Of a stretch of 64,000 nucleotides of DNA, positions 1 to 16,769 are shown piece by piece. Numbering within the stretch: position 1 is the stretch's first letter; every line of letters begins with the position of its first letter. The notes under the pieces were generated by a model. That model searched no databases. It was given only the letters and a program-made list of their open reading frames with translations, and was not told where the DNA came from. Source of the DNA: Diogma glabrata (lineage: Eukaryota > Arthropoda > Insecta > Diptera > Cylindrotomidae); assembly GCA_963693315.1 (NCBI GenBank), contig OY856187.1:380593306-380657305 (forward strand), read 5' to 3'. A program made the translations under genes and the position numbers.

Positions 1-486
1 TAGTTTCGGTGCTATGTTTTTGAATAAGGTGTTTGAATTAGGAAAGTGAATTGATCTGTCATTATTTACTCGTATATCTTTGAAAGAGCTGGCACAATAA
101 TTATGGATCAAAGGTCGTCATTCAGAGTTTTCGGAAAGGAGTTTTTAGGAATTAAGGTAATCCTGCAAATTCACTATATTGCAGGAAAACTAAAAGTGAT
201 TGTGATGCGATTAAAACGATGAGTGATGGCTAAAGCGATTAACGTAGGTATGATTTTTAGAAATTTGAGAGGTATATCAACATGACGTAGCAATAGATTT
301 AATACTTGAAACAACAGACACAGTTTCAATCTACATTCTACGTTAAATTCTCAAATTGAAAATTGCCTGGTTCATTTTTTATGGACTTTGACTTTAAATA
401 TAACTTAAACATTACTAATCGAAAGTGATTTCATAACCAAAAAATACCAAAAAGATTTAATATTAGTTGTGGTAATCTGTGACTTT
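1..486. other. unannotated AT-rich left edge
   Basis: I see no open reading frame of convincing composition, no RNA gene and no recognisable repeat terminus here. The segment ends where the first ~60-bp GCGCAAC repeat unit begins. Confidence 0.5.
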
Positions 487-824
<338 letters not shown>

Positions 825-1094
825 TAGCGGGACCCGGCGTGCTTTGCTACGCCTATAAAAAAGTTTGTGCGCGTACATTTTGTTGAATTAGCAAAAATAA
901 TTTCAAAGAGTCGGAATAAGAATAGAAAGCGTATTTTTTAATTTTTCCGTTAGAGAAATATGAATAACAGAGAGCATTAGCATTCTAGCTGATCAATCTA
1001 GATGGATTGAGAATCGAACGGCATGTCAAAATTTGAAAGTGATTGGTAAAGAGTTTTGGAGAAATTTTTAAGCTTGTTGTCGAATTTGCAATTC

Positions 1095-1262
1095 GATTAG
1101 GATTCGCACTATTAATAAGTCACAAAGCCAAACAATGTCGATTTGAGGGCTGGACCTAGAAACCTCGTGCTTTTCGCATGGTCAATTATATGTTGCGTGT
1201 TCGAGGGTTGGAAAACCTTCAAGTTTTATCGAATATGCCCCTGAAAATATTGCAAAAATTAT
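1095..1262 (+). pseudogene. Helitron helicase C-terminal fragment, degraded
   Basis: Plus-strand translation gives TINKSQSQTMSI, a stop, then [20 protein letters not shown]. This is the conserved end of the Pif1-like helicase domain of Helitron RepHel proteins (motifs [20 protein letters not shown]). A frame change is needed upstream of TINKSQ and there is one in-frame stop. The fragment is opposite in strand to the better preserved copy at 2,383-2,590, so it is a separate insertion rather than a piece of that one. Confidence 0.8.
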
Positions 1263-2178
1263 AACAATATCAAAATTTGAAACTTTTTACAAAATTTCAA
1301 AACTTATAAAAAAATCAAAAATTCAAACTTCTTCAAATTCTAAAAATATTCCAAAAATTCTTACAAAATCAAAAATTGAAGCTTTTTTCAAAATTCTAAA
1401 AATATTTATAAAATTCAAAATTCATAAATTCAAAAATTCAATTTGTTTTCAAAATTATAAAAATATTAACAAAATTAAAAATACAAACTTTTTTCAAAAT
1501 TCCAAAATTTATAATAAAAACAAAAATTTAAACTTTTTCAAAATTCTAAAAACATTCCGGAAATTCTTACAAAATCAAAAATTGAAACTTTTCCAAAAAT
1601 ATTGAAAAAATTCAAAATTCACAAATTCAAATTGCATGTTCAATCACATTTCATGACATACAAATAATTAATTTTATTTTTTCCAAAAAATTGGGTAAAA
1701 ATTAAATGAAACATTCTTTTGACATACTGACAATATTTTCTTGACAAACTTATAATGAAATAATCTACTTTTTGATCTCACATACGAATCCCGACTATCA
1801 AGATTTCTTTAAACTCAAGGTTACTACTCATTATTACCTAAAACTACCGTTTTTAAGCACAAAATATGAATATTTGTTTTGACACTCTTGACGATTTTTT
1901 TGACACACTTCTGGTACAGTTATCGAACATATCGTCCTGACGGCTATTTTAATTGAGTGTACCTGTTTTTAGAAATAAAATTTTTTGAAATCCTTTCAGC
2001 GGTTTTCTAAATTTCGTAGGTGGTGACGGATGACCGACCAGCAGACAGATATACATTTTTTTTGCTGTTTTAAAATCGTTATGACCTGAAACGTTGAGAA
2101 ATGCCCTAAAAAGTAGGGGTAGGAATTTCACTTTTGGCTCGAGAATGTAATACTTATGTCTTTCAGACCGAAGTAATT
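1263..2178 (+). repeat. R repeat copy, plus orientation
   Basis: Contains the ordered blocks that define the R family here: an array of AAAATTCAAAAATTC-like words, two TTTGACA-rich stretches, the TACAGTTATCGAACA block, a C+G-rich block and the terminal TTTCAGACCGAAGTAATT. The same block order is seen at 25,171-26,575 and, inverted, in the 41.2-45.6 kb array. It carries no credible coding region. Confidence 0.8.
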
Positions 2179-2382
2179 GAAAAAAATTGTATTCGCGAAT
2201 AGTTTCGTTTAATAGCCAAAAAATTCAAGTTATACAATACAGCCACTATTATTGATCTCAATGAATTGGAGGTAGAATGTCGATCAGAATTGATAATCGC
2301 TGACAAATGTTATCTACAAATATATTGTAGGTGGTACGAAGTTCACCGAGTGGGTCTTCTAGTAAAAATTTGTAATTTTAAT

Positions 2383-2590
2383 TTAAATCAGTGCTAATCG
2401 GTGTACAATATTTTTAGTTAACCTGTTTTTTGCTAATACAATAAGATTTGCTGATTTACCCACACGTGAGCATGCAACATATAGTTGCCCATGGGAGAAA
2501 CATGGATTTACCAAGTCCAAGCCACAAATGGACATTGTTTGTCCTTGAGACTTATTTATGGTCATGGCGAAAGCCAAACGAATAGGAAAT
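2383..2590 (-). pseudogene. Helitron helicase C-terminus (RepHel)
   Basis: The reading frame runs about 65 codons with no stop until its natural end. It shows [20 protein letters not shown] followed by [16 protein letters not shown], the last conserved helicase block of Helitron RepHel, a Pif1-family 5'-3' helicase thought to unwind the donor strand. The remaining helicase, the Rep HUH nuclease and the zinc-finger region are absent upstream, and a stop lies immediately before FPIRLAFAM. This is therefore a 5'-truncated relic. It lies on the same strand as the Helitron end at 824. Confidence 0.88.
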
Positions 2591-2591
2591 T

Positions 2592-4025
2592 AAAGTCTTT
2601 TGAATGGTATTGGAGAATCTGATGGTATCAATGGAGAATCTGATGGTATCAACTTTTTATTATTATTTTTTAATATCAGCACAATGCTTTAAACTGTAGC
2701 TAGCTTCATTCTTTATTGATCATGAGGAAAAAGTTAAGAAATTTTAAACTTTTAGATTGAGAAAAATATATTTCAAAAATAAATTTTTTTTCCTCAAAAT
2801 AAATTTTCATACAAACTTGGTAAAAGTAATTGCATTGTTCATGCACTGTAATGTTTTTGGGGCTTAAACTGTTTCTAAACGTTAAAGGCTCAAAATAGCT
2901 AAATCGTTTTTATACCTTTTTGGACAATTTACTAACCTTTCAAAAACGTCCATGAAATAATGACTGTCCATGAAATAATGATTTTAAGCGGCGTTTAAAA
3001 GTAATATTAGAAAAGAAGTAATAAATTATGTGCAATAACCTAACAAACTATTGTTTTAATACAGATTTAGTGACAATACATATTAGTTATCATCATTATA
3101 GCATTTACTGTTTTTTGTCAAACCAAATTTGAAATTTTCCACCTTCGTGATTTTAAATCTAAAATATAAATAAAAACCAAAAAAGCAAAAATAAACGGAA
3201 CGACGTGACTTGATTCGTACTCGAAACTTTTTGGTTGATAGCTCATGTTATTGGCCATTACGTTATCTAGACGTGTTTACTACTAACCGTAATTTTGGGT
3301 ATTCATAGAGAAATCATTAAAATTAATAAACTTTAAAGTCGTGTTGTCAAAATTCTAATGATTTCTAATGAATTTTAATGTTTTTAAGACGTTCGGTAAA
3401 GTAGATTTTTTCTGTATTATTTGCCGTGACTCATTTCTCAAAAATGCCGATGAAATTGAAATTTAGTCGTTTTTCGCAGAAATATTATTTTTTGTTTTGC
3501 TTTATCTTCTTCTACAAAAATTAAATTACGAAAAAACAAATATTGAAAAACAAATATTACATGAATTTCAACACCACAATCTGGCAAAATTTATTCAAAT
3601 GCGATAGCAGAGTAAATTTAAATTTTTGAGTCAATTTGCAGATTCCATCGATAATGGGCCACGGCAATTATTATTTTAAATAAAATTATTATTTTTAAAC
3701 AAATTTATTAGTACTTACACAATTTTAATTTATTCTTGTAAAAAACTTATTATTTTGAAGTTAAAAATAATAATTATTAAATGATACACAACACAATTCA
3801 AAAAAAAATAATTCACAAAATAGAAAGAGCTATGCGTTAAACTTCAAAACTGTATCATTATAACAAAAAGTTGAAACCAACAGTTTTTTCGGGGCCTACG
3901 CTGATGATTTAAAAAGTCCATGATGACGTTGTGTCACTTACGTTAAATGTGTTTATGCTTCACAATAATATAAAGTTGTTATAATGTCTAGGATACGCGA
4001 TATATAAACACATTCATAAAAACCG
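2592..4025. other. unannotated AT-rich stretch
   Basis: No coding frame, RNA gene or transposon terminus that I can support. A short word around 3,893-3,925 (GGGGCCTACGCTGATGATT) recurs in altered form at 5,183-5,215, so the two ends flank the MITE region as an old direct repeat. Confidence 0.4.
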
Positions 4026-4568
4026 GGGCGTTATGAGAGGGCATTATGAATTCATAACGCCCGCTATTAAGACGCTAAAAAACTAAATAAAATTATTTTT
4101 ACTGTGGTTTTGTCTACACAATGTAAATAATTCTTATTGAATTTAAGCTAGTAAAAGATTTTGACATTTGCTTAAAAATGTTTAGCAACATTTTAGTTAT
4201 TAATTGTTCATATAGATTTCCAAAACTATCAAATTATTTTAAACGTCATACAATGTTTTTGTCATACGCTACAAAATTTAGGAGAATTTGTTTACGTAGC
4301 AACGTTCAAACAAAAAATATTTATTTTAAACTTCAAAATAGTTATTTTCTTGGCATACTACGATACATTTGTATTTGTTTGCATATCAATATAGATTAAC
4401 AAATTAAATTCTTTCTTAGTTTTTAGCTTATTAAGTGAAGCATAAAATCTTGTATGCACCACTGGCGTTACTGGGTATTACGCCCATCAAGCGACATCCA
4501 TCCCTCGGGCCAGAGGCCCTCGGGCTAGATTACGTCGCTTTCCGGGCGTAATAACCTACATAACGCCC
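4026..4568. mobile_element. MITE-like element with GGGCGTTATG termini
   Basis: The left end reads GGGCGTTATGAGAGG and the right end, reverse complemented, GGGCGTTATGTAGG, giving an inverted terminal repeat of about 10 matching bases in 543 bp. Near the right end, 4,483-4,558 folds into a GC-rich hairpin whose arms contain GGTATTACGCCC and GGGCGTAATAACC. A reading frame of 73 codons inside has no recognisable similarity. I could not identify the target site duplication, so the superfamily is open. Confidence 0.6.
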
Positions 4569-4856
4569 TAGGTACATAAATAGCTATTACGAAATACATT
4601 TAACATTCAATTCGCAATTAAAATATATTAAAACTTTTAATTGAGATAAAAACTATCCTATCGAGTATATATTAAGCGTAATATATAAAATATTATTCTT
4701 AAGTCGCTCAAACATGAAAATTGCCAAAATTTCCTATACAAACTTGTATGAAACATTTAACCTATTTTCGTAATTCTTTTACGGACAGAAGAAAATAAAG
4801 TATTTTATATATTATGCTCAATATTTTCAGTAATTGTCAGTAATAGTTCATAAAGA

Positions 4857-5124
4857 AACTTAAATTATTTAATTGTAGTATAATAAGAAATTTCATAGAT
4901 AATTTTTAAAATTATTCAAGTTGTGTTTTGAATGAAATCCCATATAAATTTTATTGAATTTATTCTCTTTTCCCCCTTTTGCAGCGCCAAAAGAAATTTA
5001 AATTACTTAATTGTAGCAAAATGAGAAATTTCATAGATAATTTTTAAAATTATTCAAGTTGTGTTTTGTATGAAATCCCATATAAATTTTATTGAATTTC
5101 GTTGCTTTTCCCCCTTTTGCAGTG
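4857..5124. repeat. two-copy tandem duplication, period about 138 bp
   Basis: The word AATTGTAG occurs at 4,871 and 5,009. The sequence following each is nearly identical for about 125 bp, including TTTCATAGATAATTTTTAAA and the closing CCCCCTTTTGCAG. The copies differ by only a few substitutions, suggesting a relatively recent duplication. Confidence 0.85.
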
Positions 5125-5462
5125 CCATTGCAGAAAACACCGGAACAAAATAATCGCTCAATACCATATTTGATAGTCTATATGGGCCCTACATGGATGA
5201 TTAAAAAGTCGATAAAGCAGGTTTGACAGTAAATTAATTAATTTACGCCGCCATCTAAAAGTTTACTTATGAACTATCCATATTTAACATTTAATTCGTA
5301 ATTAAAAAATATTTAGGCGTTCAATCAAAATAAAAACTATCCTATCTCTCAAGTTGGACCATTATACATACACTGAACACAATTTTATTAAGATTTGTTA
5401 CGTTATTGCGGAGTTTATCGCGGACAAACATCGTGACATGTGATTTTTATATATATAAGAAG

Positions 5463-7688
<2,226 letters not shown>

Positions 7689-8428
7689 GTTAAAAACTAA
7701 ATTTTCCGAGACGCCCCCCAGAAAAATTCTTTGTGGTCAAAAAACCATAACGGCTTTATTTTTTTTTAAGTGAAAAGAACACGTGCCGCAAAATCATCGA
7801 AGTTTATTTTTTGATAAAATTGTTAATATCTCATAAAATATGCAGATGTCAAAAAAAATCACTCAATTATTTTTGCAGGAAATTTAATTCTCTACAAAAA
7901 AGGTCCATATCATTTTTTTCCTAAAACCTATATTTCTGATGATATTTTGAAATAAAACTTGAAATTCTTCGAAACTCGTAAGACCAAATGATGAAAATTT
8001 CGACGAAAAAGTACTAATTTTGATTTTTTTTGTCACGATTATTTTTTTATACATTTCATTCTATAGCATAAGAAGAAAATTAGGACTTTTTCGTCATCTT
8101 TATTTTTTATGTTTTTTAAAAATTACGAAAACTTACAAGTTCATTTTCAAAATATCATGAGAACTATACGTTTTCGGGAAAAAATGACTTGCACCTTTTT
8201 TGTAGAAAATTAAATTTCCTACAAAAATGGTTATGAGATTTTTTTTGACATCTGCATATTTTATGAGATATTTGAAAAAATCTACGAATTTTTCAAAAAA
8301 TCAACTTCAACGATTTTGCGGCACGTGTTCTTTTGATTTAAAAAAAAAAAAATAATGCCGTTGTGGTTTTTTGACCTCAAAGAATTTTTCTAGGGGTCGT
8401 CTCGGAAAATTTAGTTGTTAACGACCAG

Positions 8429-8431
<3 letters not shown>
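7689..8431 (-). mobile_element. palindromic 756-bp element, copy 2, left end clipped
   Basis: Matches copy 3 closely but lacks the first bases of the AGACTGGTCG terminus where the LINE joins. The right terminus is intact and runs into TA repeats. Arms contain GCGGCACGTG and TGACATCTGCATA in both orientations. Inverted with respect to copy 1. Confidence 0.85.

Positions 8432-8485
<54 letters not shown>
8432..8485. repeat. short (TA)n spacer between palindromic copies 2 and 3
   Basis: About 53 bp of TA separate two same-orientation copies, so the copies appear as a tandem pair joined only by the microsatellite. Confidence 0.95.
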
Positions 8486-10080
<1,595 letters not shown>

Positions 10081-11937
10081 GAGTCAGTAGTCATAAGAAG
10101 TAGACATAAAAAAATTTGTCGGTTTTTGATCCGCTGAAATCTTTTCCTAATCTTCTTCTATTCAAAAAAAAATTTTGTATGTATCATTCACGAACTATCA
10201 GGAAATTGTACAATTTTTTTAATGTGGAAAATGATTCGATTTCACCGGAGCTTTGGGTAGAATAAAAGCAAAAAGTTCCATCATTAAAACCACGCTTAGT
10301 CTACTATTACAGATAATTATCTTTAAAAGTCCAAAAAACAGATTACGAAACTGAGGTGAATATTAACCACCTTAAGCAGTCAGTCTGGAGTTCTTTTTTC
10401 TCATGCCCGGTAGTAGTGCCTTTAGATAGGAAAAGTAGCTTAAAATTTGCTTAAAAGTAATACGTTTATGAGAGTCGCCTAATTTTTACTCACTTATATG
10501 GGATATTGCGTCAGTTGTAGGTCTTGTATGTTAACCGTATGTAAAACTGTGAATCTCCTATCTTCAATTCAATATGTATGAAGATTTTATAAAAAGATTA
10601 AAAAATTAAAATATTTAAATAAAACTTATATAAAAAATATATCTATGCCTAATTTAATTAATTAATGTTTTTTTACAGTCCTACTGACCGTAAACTTTCT
10701 ACCCAAACATTATTAAAAATAAGTAATGACTCAAAATTTTTAAATTATATAATCCATTTGTAATAGTACCATAATATTTACTGTAGCAAAGCTAAATATT
10801 TTGAAATTTTTTGTACCACCGTAAAACAATTAAATAAATATAATCAATTCAATCACGGCATAAAACCGTTGAATAAGTCAATTGGCTTGAAAAATCTGAC
10901 GATTATTTTGTTATTTATTGACTTAGTGAAAATTTGTCGCTTAAATTAGCCATCAAATCTATTAATTAAATATTGTGATTCGTTGTATAACAAATGTTTA
11001 GGAATTAATTTAAAAAAATTGGTTTGGAATTTTAATAGGATCATAAGATCAATAATTATGACAACAATATTTATAAATATGAAGTTTTAACCTAATAATC
11101 TAAATGATAGAAACGTTTTATGTAATTCGAATACTTCGGTTAGGATATAACAAAAACTCAATAAACTTAATATTTGGAGTTTGCAACACTCCATACCATA
11201 CAGGATTTTCGGAGGAAAAATTTAAAATTTTGTTTGGTCGCCATTTTATTATATGTGCATTTTGTGTTTTGTCCCGTTTTAATTTAATTGCGTTTTATAA
11301 GGTTGTAGTACATCACGATTTTCATCTTTTAAATGTTGACAAATTATTTGATTCTGTAAGAAGTAAGTAAGATAACAACGTGCCAACATGGGATATTTAC
11401 AACTTTTTTTCTATATCTCTTTATGAAGAATAAAAATAAAAAACCTTGATGATCTGTAAAAAACATTTCATCACATTTTTGCACATTTCGACCGGAATAC
11501 CCGAATATAATAATTCCCTCCTTTGAATGTTTTGTTTAAGCTTTTCTGGTATATCAGTATAATCTTTGCTCTTACCTAAAAAAAATACCGTGTCTCTTAA
11601 ATTTATCCTTGGTCAAATAAATAATCACTATACTTTCATAACATATTATTATTAGTACAAGTGGTCAGCCAATGAATCAGAGTTGCCAATATTTTTTATG
11701 GAAAAACTAAAATTGAAAGTAGCATGTGATTTAGCTAATTAACAAACTTTCTTAACACAAATTTTTTGTTGATATTTTGGTGTTTTATTAATTTAAACAT
11801 CAATCATCAATCTTCTAACTTGCCAATTTTTGTGTCTCAATTCTATAATTGTTTTTGACATTTATTTTATATGTCATTAAATGCCATATATTTGTAAAAC
11901 ATATTTATTTTTCGTGCGTTTCAAAATTATGTATTTA
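10081..11937. other. unannotated AT-rich stretch
   Basis: Nothing supportable. An 88-codon frame at 11,104-11,370 has no recognised motif and no splice context that I trust. Confidence 0.4.
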
Positions 11938-13080
11938 AAAATAAAAAAGTCGGACAAGTGCGAATAAAATTCGCTCGCCAAGGGTTTCGTGCATGTGAAA
12001 GAACACAATATCAAAAATAAATGACATAAAGTTGTGTTGTAAAGTCTTTATATTGCCAGACTATGGACGCATAACAGAATAAATGTTTAATCGTATTTGT
12101 CAATAGTAAATGTCAATCACATCTTCATTGATCAAAAATGACACAAAAAATGTTACTTGAGGTTAAATCTTATCCATAGCTGTTTATGTCAACTAAAGAA
12201 AGATTTAACCAGCTTGTAAATGGTTTAAATTAAGAATATTTTTTCTATAAATCAGCGTCGAAATTTGGGTCTTTGGGTCATTTGGGTCAAAAAAGTTTTT
12301 TTCTTCCTCCACATTCCCATCCCCTAAAAACACAGAAATGTAACCGTTCCCCATCCCAATCCCTTAAAAGCATAAAAATATATAATTATTTGTGACTTTG
12401 CTATAATTTTTGTTCAGAGTTTATCAAACTTCCTGTCTCTGTGAATTTTTTCAAATTTTTCTGTCAATTAAGCTCGAAATCAAAAGGGGGGAGGCAACTC
12501 TTTGTGTCACTTTTTTGACAATAATAAAAAAAACTATGCATTACAAAATTCTAAAAAATGGCTATGTTTCTAAAATCAAGTGCTCTTTTAAATGACACCC
12601 CACTTGACCTGGTTTTAAATTATGTTTTTACCCCTTCTCATATATATAGTTATGAGTATTTGCCACTTTTCTATATTTTTCATTCAAAACCTACTCATTT
12701 TTCTATCATTCCAAATATATTTTAAGATTTTCGATGGAGTAGGGAACTCTGACCCTCGGGGCAATAAAACATAGAGAAAACGTCATTTTTCAAAATAAAC
12801 AAAAAATGGAGGGGTGCAAAATTCCAATATATATTTTTAAGGAATTCTGAAGTGAAGCCCTTTCATATGATATCCTCCTCGTCTCGATAAAAACATATAT
12901 GTTCTCAAAGGCTTCACATCGTACCTCCGTACAAACGAAAACAACTTTATTTATTTTTTAACCCGTCATCTTGTGTGGATATTTTAGTTTTATAAGCTCC
13001 TCAAATTTTAGGTCAATATAGGATAAATGGTTTTGGGGAGATTGATTTTTTTTGTAAAATTTATTTACATAGTATAATTC
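11938..13080 (+). repeat. old interspersed repeat starting GTCGGACAAGTGCGA
   Basis: The opening GTCGGACAAGTGCGA and the CGCTCGCCAAGGGTTTCGTGC downstream resemble, from memory, a very widespread insect repeat best known in Lepidoptera. Further markers are TGACACCCCACTTGACC at 12,592 and CCGTACAAACGAAAAC at about 12,930. The first of these is echoed at 40,157-40,180 and 40,420-40,440. I infer one diverged element of about 1.1 kb. Its ends are not clean and no coding capacity is seen. Confidence 0.45.
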
Positions 13081-13237
13081 AAATTAGGGAAAAATTAGAA
13101 AAAGCGACTTTGTTAGTGAAATTTTTTTTGTTGTCAAATTTGTGTTAAATTTTGTTTTAGGCAGTTCGTACAGAGAAAAGAAATACGTGAAGATCATAAA
13201 ATGAATAAGAAGCATTTTGTTGTTCTAACCAGTGTTA

Positions 13238-13500
13238 TGGTTTGTGTGCTGCGTGGCCTAGTGGTAGCACACTGGTTTTCAAGCTCGGGGAGAACCCGGG
13301 CTCGAATCCCATCTAAGTCAAAGCATTTTTAAGCAAAACATCAACAACCATCAACACAGCGGTTTTCCAATCAACCGAAACTATAGGCTGATCACCCATA
13401 CAAAACTAATCGATTGAATTAACTCTTCGAGTGAAACTCGACCATAAAATTAAGTGAATTGATAAAAATTAATACAGGTGAGGAACACTTGTTGACAGCC
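13238..13500 (+). mobile_element. tRNA-derived SINE
   Basis: A pol III A box (TGGCCTAGTGG) starts at about 13,251 and a B box (GGCTCGAATCC) lies about 48 bases downstream at about 13,309, the spacing of an internal tRNA promoter. The tRNA-like part is followed by a non-tRNA body running to roughly 13,500. The tRNA-like head does not fold into a clean mature tRNA with a convincing anticodon arm, so a SINE is preferred to a functional tRNA gene. Target duplications and the 3' tail were not resolved. Confidence 0.7.
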
Positions 13501-13789
13501 TACGTTTACATACATAAAAATGTGTATCGAAATTTGGACCTTATTTCGAATATAATAATATTATATTACACCGAAAAGCTCAAAAAAATATATGAAAATT
13601 GTAATATTAAGCCGGAAATTTGAATCTATACCAAACGAATAGCACTTGCAAATCTCTTATCACCATTACAGAATAATGAAAAAAAAACTATCAATTATAT
13701 CTTTTTAAAAATAATTTAACGGAACACACAAAAAAATAATTTAACAAAAAAATCAAATAATTTAAATCAAAAGGCTTACATTATAGGTA

Positions 13790-14392
13790 GGAACACAATA
13801 CGGACGATAACGTCGGACGATAAAAAAAACGTCTACAATTTCGCTGTTGTAACCACAACAAAGGAGTCAGCGTGAAAAGCTGTCAAAAATAAAATTGCAT
13901 AAACTAAAATACTTTGTTCTTTGTCAAAATGAATTTCACAAATTTCCATTTTAAAAATAACTAATTTTTACTAATAAATAAATAATAATAATTTTTCTAC
14001 TAATAACTAATTTTAAAAATAAAATACAAAATACAAATTATGAAAACATATAAATGAATAAAACCGAACTTTGAACATAAACTGAAAATTCAGTTGACAA
14101 CTCAAAACAAAACGATTACAACCTCAGAAACGCGAAAAACATCAGAAAATCATATTTTTCAGTTGGCGGCACTGTCACAATAACATTAAAAACTACCCTT
14201 GCAGCCAAATAAAAATAGAATTGATATCTGGTAATAATCATCGCCGACGATAAATTAGAAATAGAATCTAAATTTTTTCCGACGAAAAAAACTTTTTCGC
14301 TTATCGCTGTAGTTGTGTTTGAAATGTATGTATGCTGTGTATTCTAATGTTACTAGCGTCGTCGTCGGACGATTTCGCCCGTGTTGTGTTTC
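13790..14392. mobile_element. candidate TIR element with ACACAA..CGGACGAT ends
   Basis: The left end reads GGAACACAATACGGACGATA and the right end, reverse complemented, AGAAACACAACACGGGCGAAATCG, followed by more GTCCGACGA words. This looks like an imperfect inverted terminal repeat bounding ~600 bp. It abuts the left terminus of the large nested element at 14,398. No target duplication could be recognised. Confidence 0.45.
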
Positions 14393-14397
14393 TAGCT

Positions 14398-14640
14398 TAT
14401 AGAGCAGTTCCTGGGAAAATTTACATCCATTTTCTTTCCGAGTCTTTTAATTTTGATGAACACAAAATATGTTCAAAGTATGCGATCGAGAAAAACAAAA
14501 ATGCAAAAAAAAATTTTTGTCCCTCGCATAGTGAGCAAATGCGCATGGAAAATATAGGTTAGGGGTGTCTTTAAAATGATGTAACTCGGTCAGGTATTGT
14601 CGGATTTCAACAATTGTGTTTTTATTTTATTCATAAAAGA
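14398..14640 (+). repeat. left inverted terminus of the outer transposon
   Basis: Pairs with 27,015-27,258 in inverted orientation at high similarity except for small gaps. The run GAGAAAAACAAAAATGC is identical in both arms. Confidence 0.85.
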
Positions 14641-14819
14641 TCATATTTTGAACAAAAAATACTTAAAAAAATTAAATATTAAAATTTTTATTTTTTTTAT
14701 TAAATGTTTAATTAAATCTGTTATAATAAAAAAGCTCCGTAAAATTTTAATCCCAAAAATTTATGAAAGATAGTTCAGAAAGAAAAATAGTATGTAGCTT
14801 TCTTATCGAATTCTATTAA

Positions 14820-15860
14820 TCATTTTATCAGCTTTACAGTTTGATATTCATTGTCAGCTGAGCAATAGCGAGCTTCCAAACAATTATTACTAGCAGACTC
14901 TGACGGTTTCAAACTATGTAGCTTATGAGTAGCTTTTATTGTCCGTGGCTTGTGAGTAAGGTTTTTTTGTTCTAACAATACGTTGTGCCTGTCGTAATCA
15001 CCGGTCGTACAATACTCGAATGCGATGTTTGTATTTGCCACTGATAGGTGCGCATAAAATGAGTTTGGTGTCAAAATGGTATTTTCGTATTCCTTTCGAA
15101 GAATTTCTTCCTGTGCCATTCGCTTCACAGTACTCCCAACACCATCACATGGCCCCTTACCATGAGCAGTAGCAAAGCAATGCCATTCAGTTAAATTAAA
15201 CAGAATATTTAGTACATATTTATCATTCATTAATAATTTGTTACAATTAATTTACCTTTTCTTCCATAGTCAGTAAAATGAAATAGCAGATTTTGAAAGT
15301 TTTTGTGCTGTGAGCCCCGCCCGAAAAATATATTATTTTATTTATAACGTGATCCGAATTCTGAATATTTTCGGTGATGAAATTGTTTGAATGGTTTATG
15401 AATAAAGAAACAGCTGAAGCATCGTGTCTCAAATCATCCGAAATGATTACATAGCTCAGAAAATTCATTTTACAAACACATTTCAAATGCATTCGGTTTC
15501 AACGATCTGTATTTCTCCATTGTTTTACAATTATTTGTTCATTGGGGTTTGATCTCGAAACTTCTGCGACCTCACCTGCAACAGCAATTTGAAATTTTCG
15601 TGAATTGAGCGCAAACAGACTCTGTGGACACCGTCTGAATTTGCCAAAACTCAATGTTTTGGTCGAAGCGAATAAAACTTGGATATCGATACTGGTGATT
15701 CAGGATGTTCTTTTTTAAATAGGTTATAGGCCTCATTTACCCAGTCCATACCATTAGCCTTTTTGGTTTTTTTTCTTCGTTTCATTTTCCTTTATTATAA
15801 CAAAGTCACGAATTCCTGGCATTTGTCGTGAGATGCCATCTGAATTAAAACATGAAAATA
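14820..15860 (-). pseudogene. transposase-like gene of arthropod mobile elements, C-terminal part
   Basis: Minus-strand pieces in order: DGISRQMPGIRDFVIIKEN (near 15,840), a frame change, EAYNLFKKEHPESPVSISKF followed by YSLRPKH and a stop where the family has Cys, then HENFKLLL. After an apparent internal deletion come VIISDDLRHDASAVSLF, KIIYFSGGA and EWHCFATAHGKGPCDGVGST. From memory these match an uncharacterised, widely dispersed arthropod protein family with an SDGxxxQYKN block and a W.FFATSHGKGxCDGxGG block, usually taken as transposon-encoded. At least two frameshifts, one stop and the lost central segment make it a pseudogene. The family's function is not known to me; a nuclease role is only inferred from its setting between inverted termini. 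Confidence 0.75.
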
Positions 15861-16769
15861 TGGAGGGCTGAAATCTCACAGCTCTGAGATATCAAGACTT
15901 CGGTCTGGGTAAAGGATTTTGATATAGTTTTCGGCAAAAAACTTTCACGAGGACATGGTTTTTAGTTTTGGGCAGCGATGTATATCAAACATAACTCTTT
16001 GTTAAAGTACAAGTATTTTTTATATCTGTTTAAAAATTTATTACAAAACTAACACGAAACATCAATACGTTGCCGGAAAATTATAATCCAAATTCCAAAA
16101 ATATTGTTAAACTAAATAAAATCAAACTTTTTTCAAAATTCCAAAAATATTCCAAAAATTAGAATGAAATCAAATATTTTAACTTTTTCTAAATTCCGAT
16201 AATATGCCAAAAATTCTTAAAAATTCGAACTTTTTTAAATTCTAAAAATATTGCAAAAATTATTACAAAATCAAAAATTAAAACTTTTTTCAAAATTCCA
16301 AAAATTATAATAAAATCAAAAATTAAAGATTTTTCAAAATTCTAAAAATATTCCAAAAATTCTTACAAAATCAAAAATTAAAACTTTTTCCGATATTCTA
16401 AAAATATTGCAAAAATTATTACAAAATCAAAAATACAAACTTTTTCAAAATTCCAAAAATATTTCAAAAACTATAACAAATTCAAAAATTTCCATGTTCA
16501 ATTTCATTTTCAATTACATTTAAGCAGAGTTTCGAACCGGAACCAAACCGTAAACCGAAAACCGTTATTAACCAAAATTTATGGCTGAACCGGAACGTAA
16601 CCGAAACCGTAGTTTTTTATATGTAATGAACCGTAACCGGAACGAAAAATCATTTTATTTACGGTTCATGTGAAACGGTTTGCAGTGAAAGAACAAAAAA
16701 AATATTCTAACAAAAAGCTGCTCATCTATTACGAGTAAAAGATTTTCATTTCGCATGTAAAATTAGCTA

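Noticed and set aside
13238..13320. Functional tRNA gene
   Set aside because: The A and B boxes are good, but acceptor pairing and anticodon arm are not convincing and a non-tRNA body follows.
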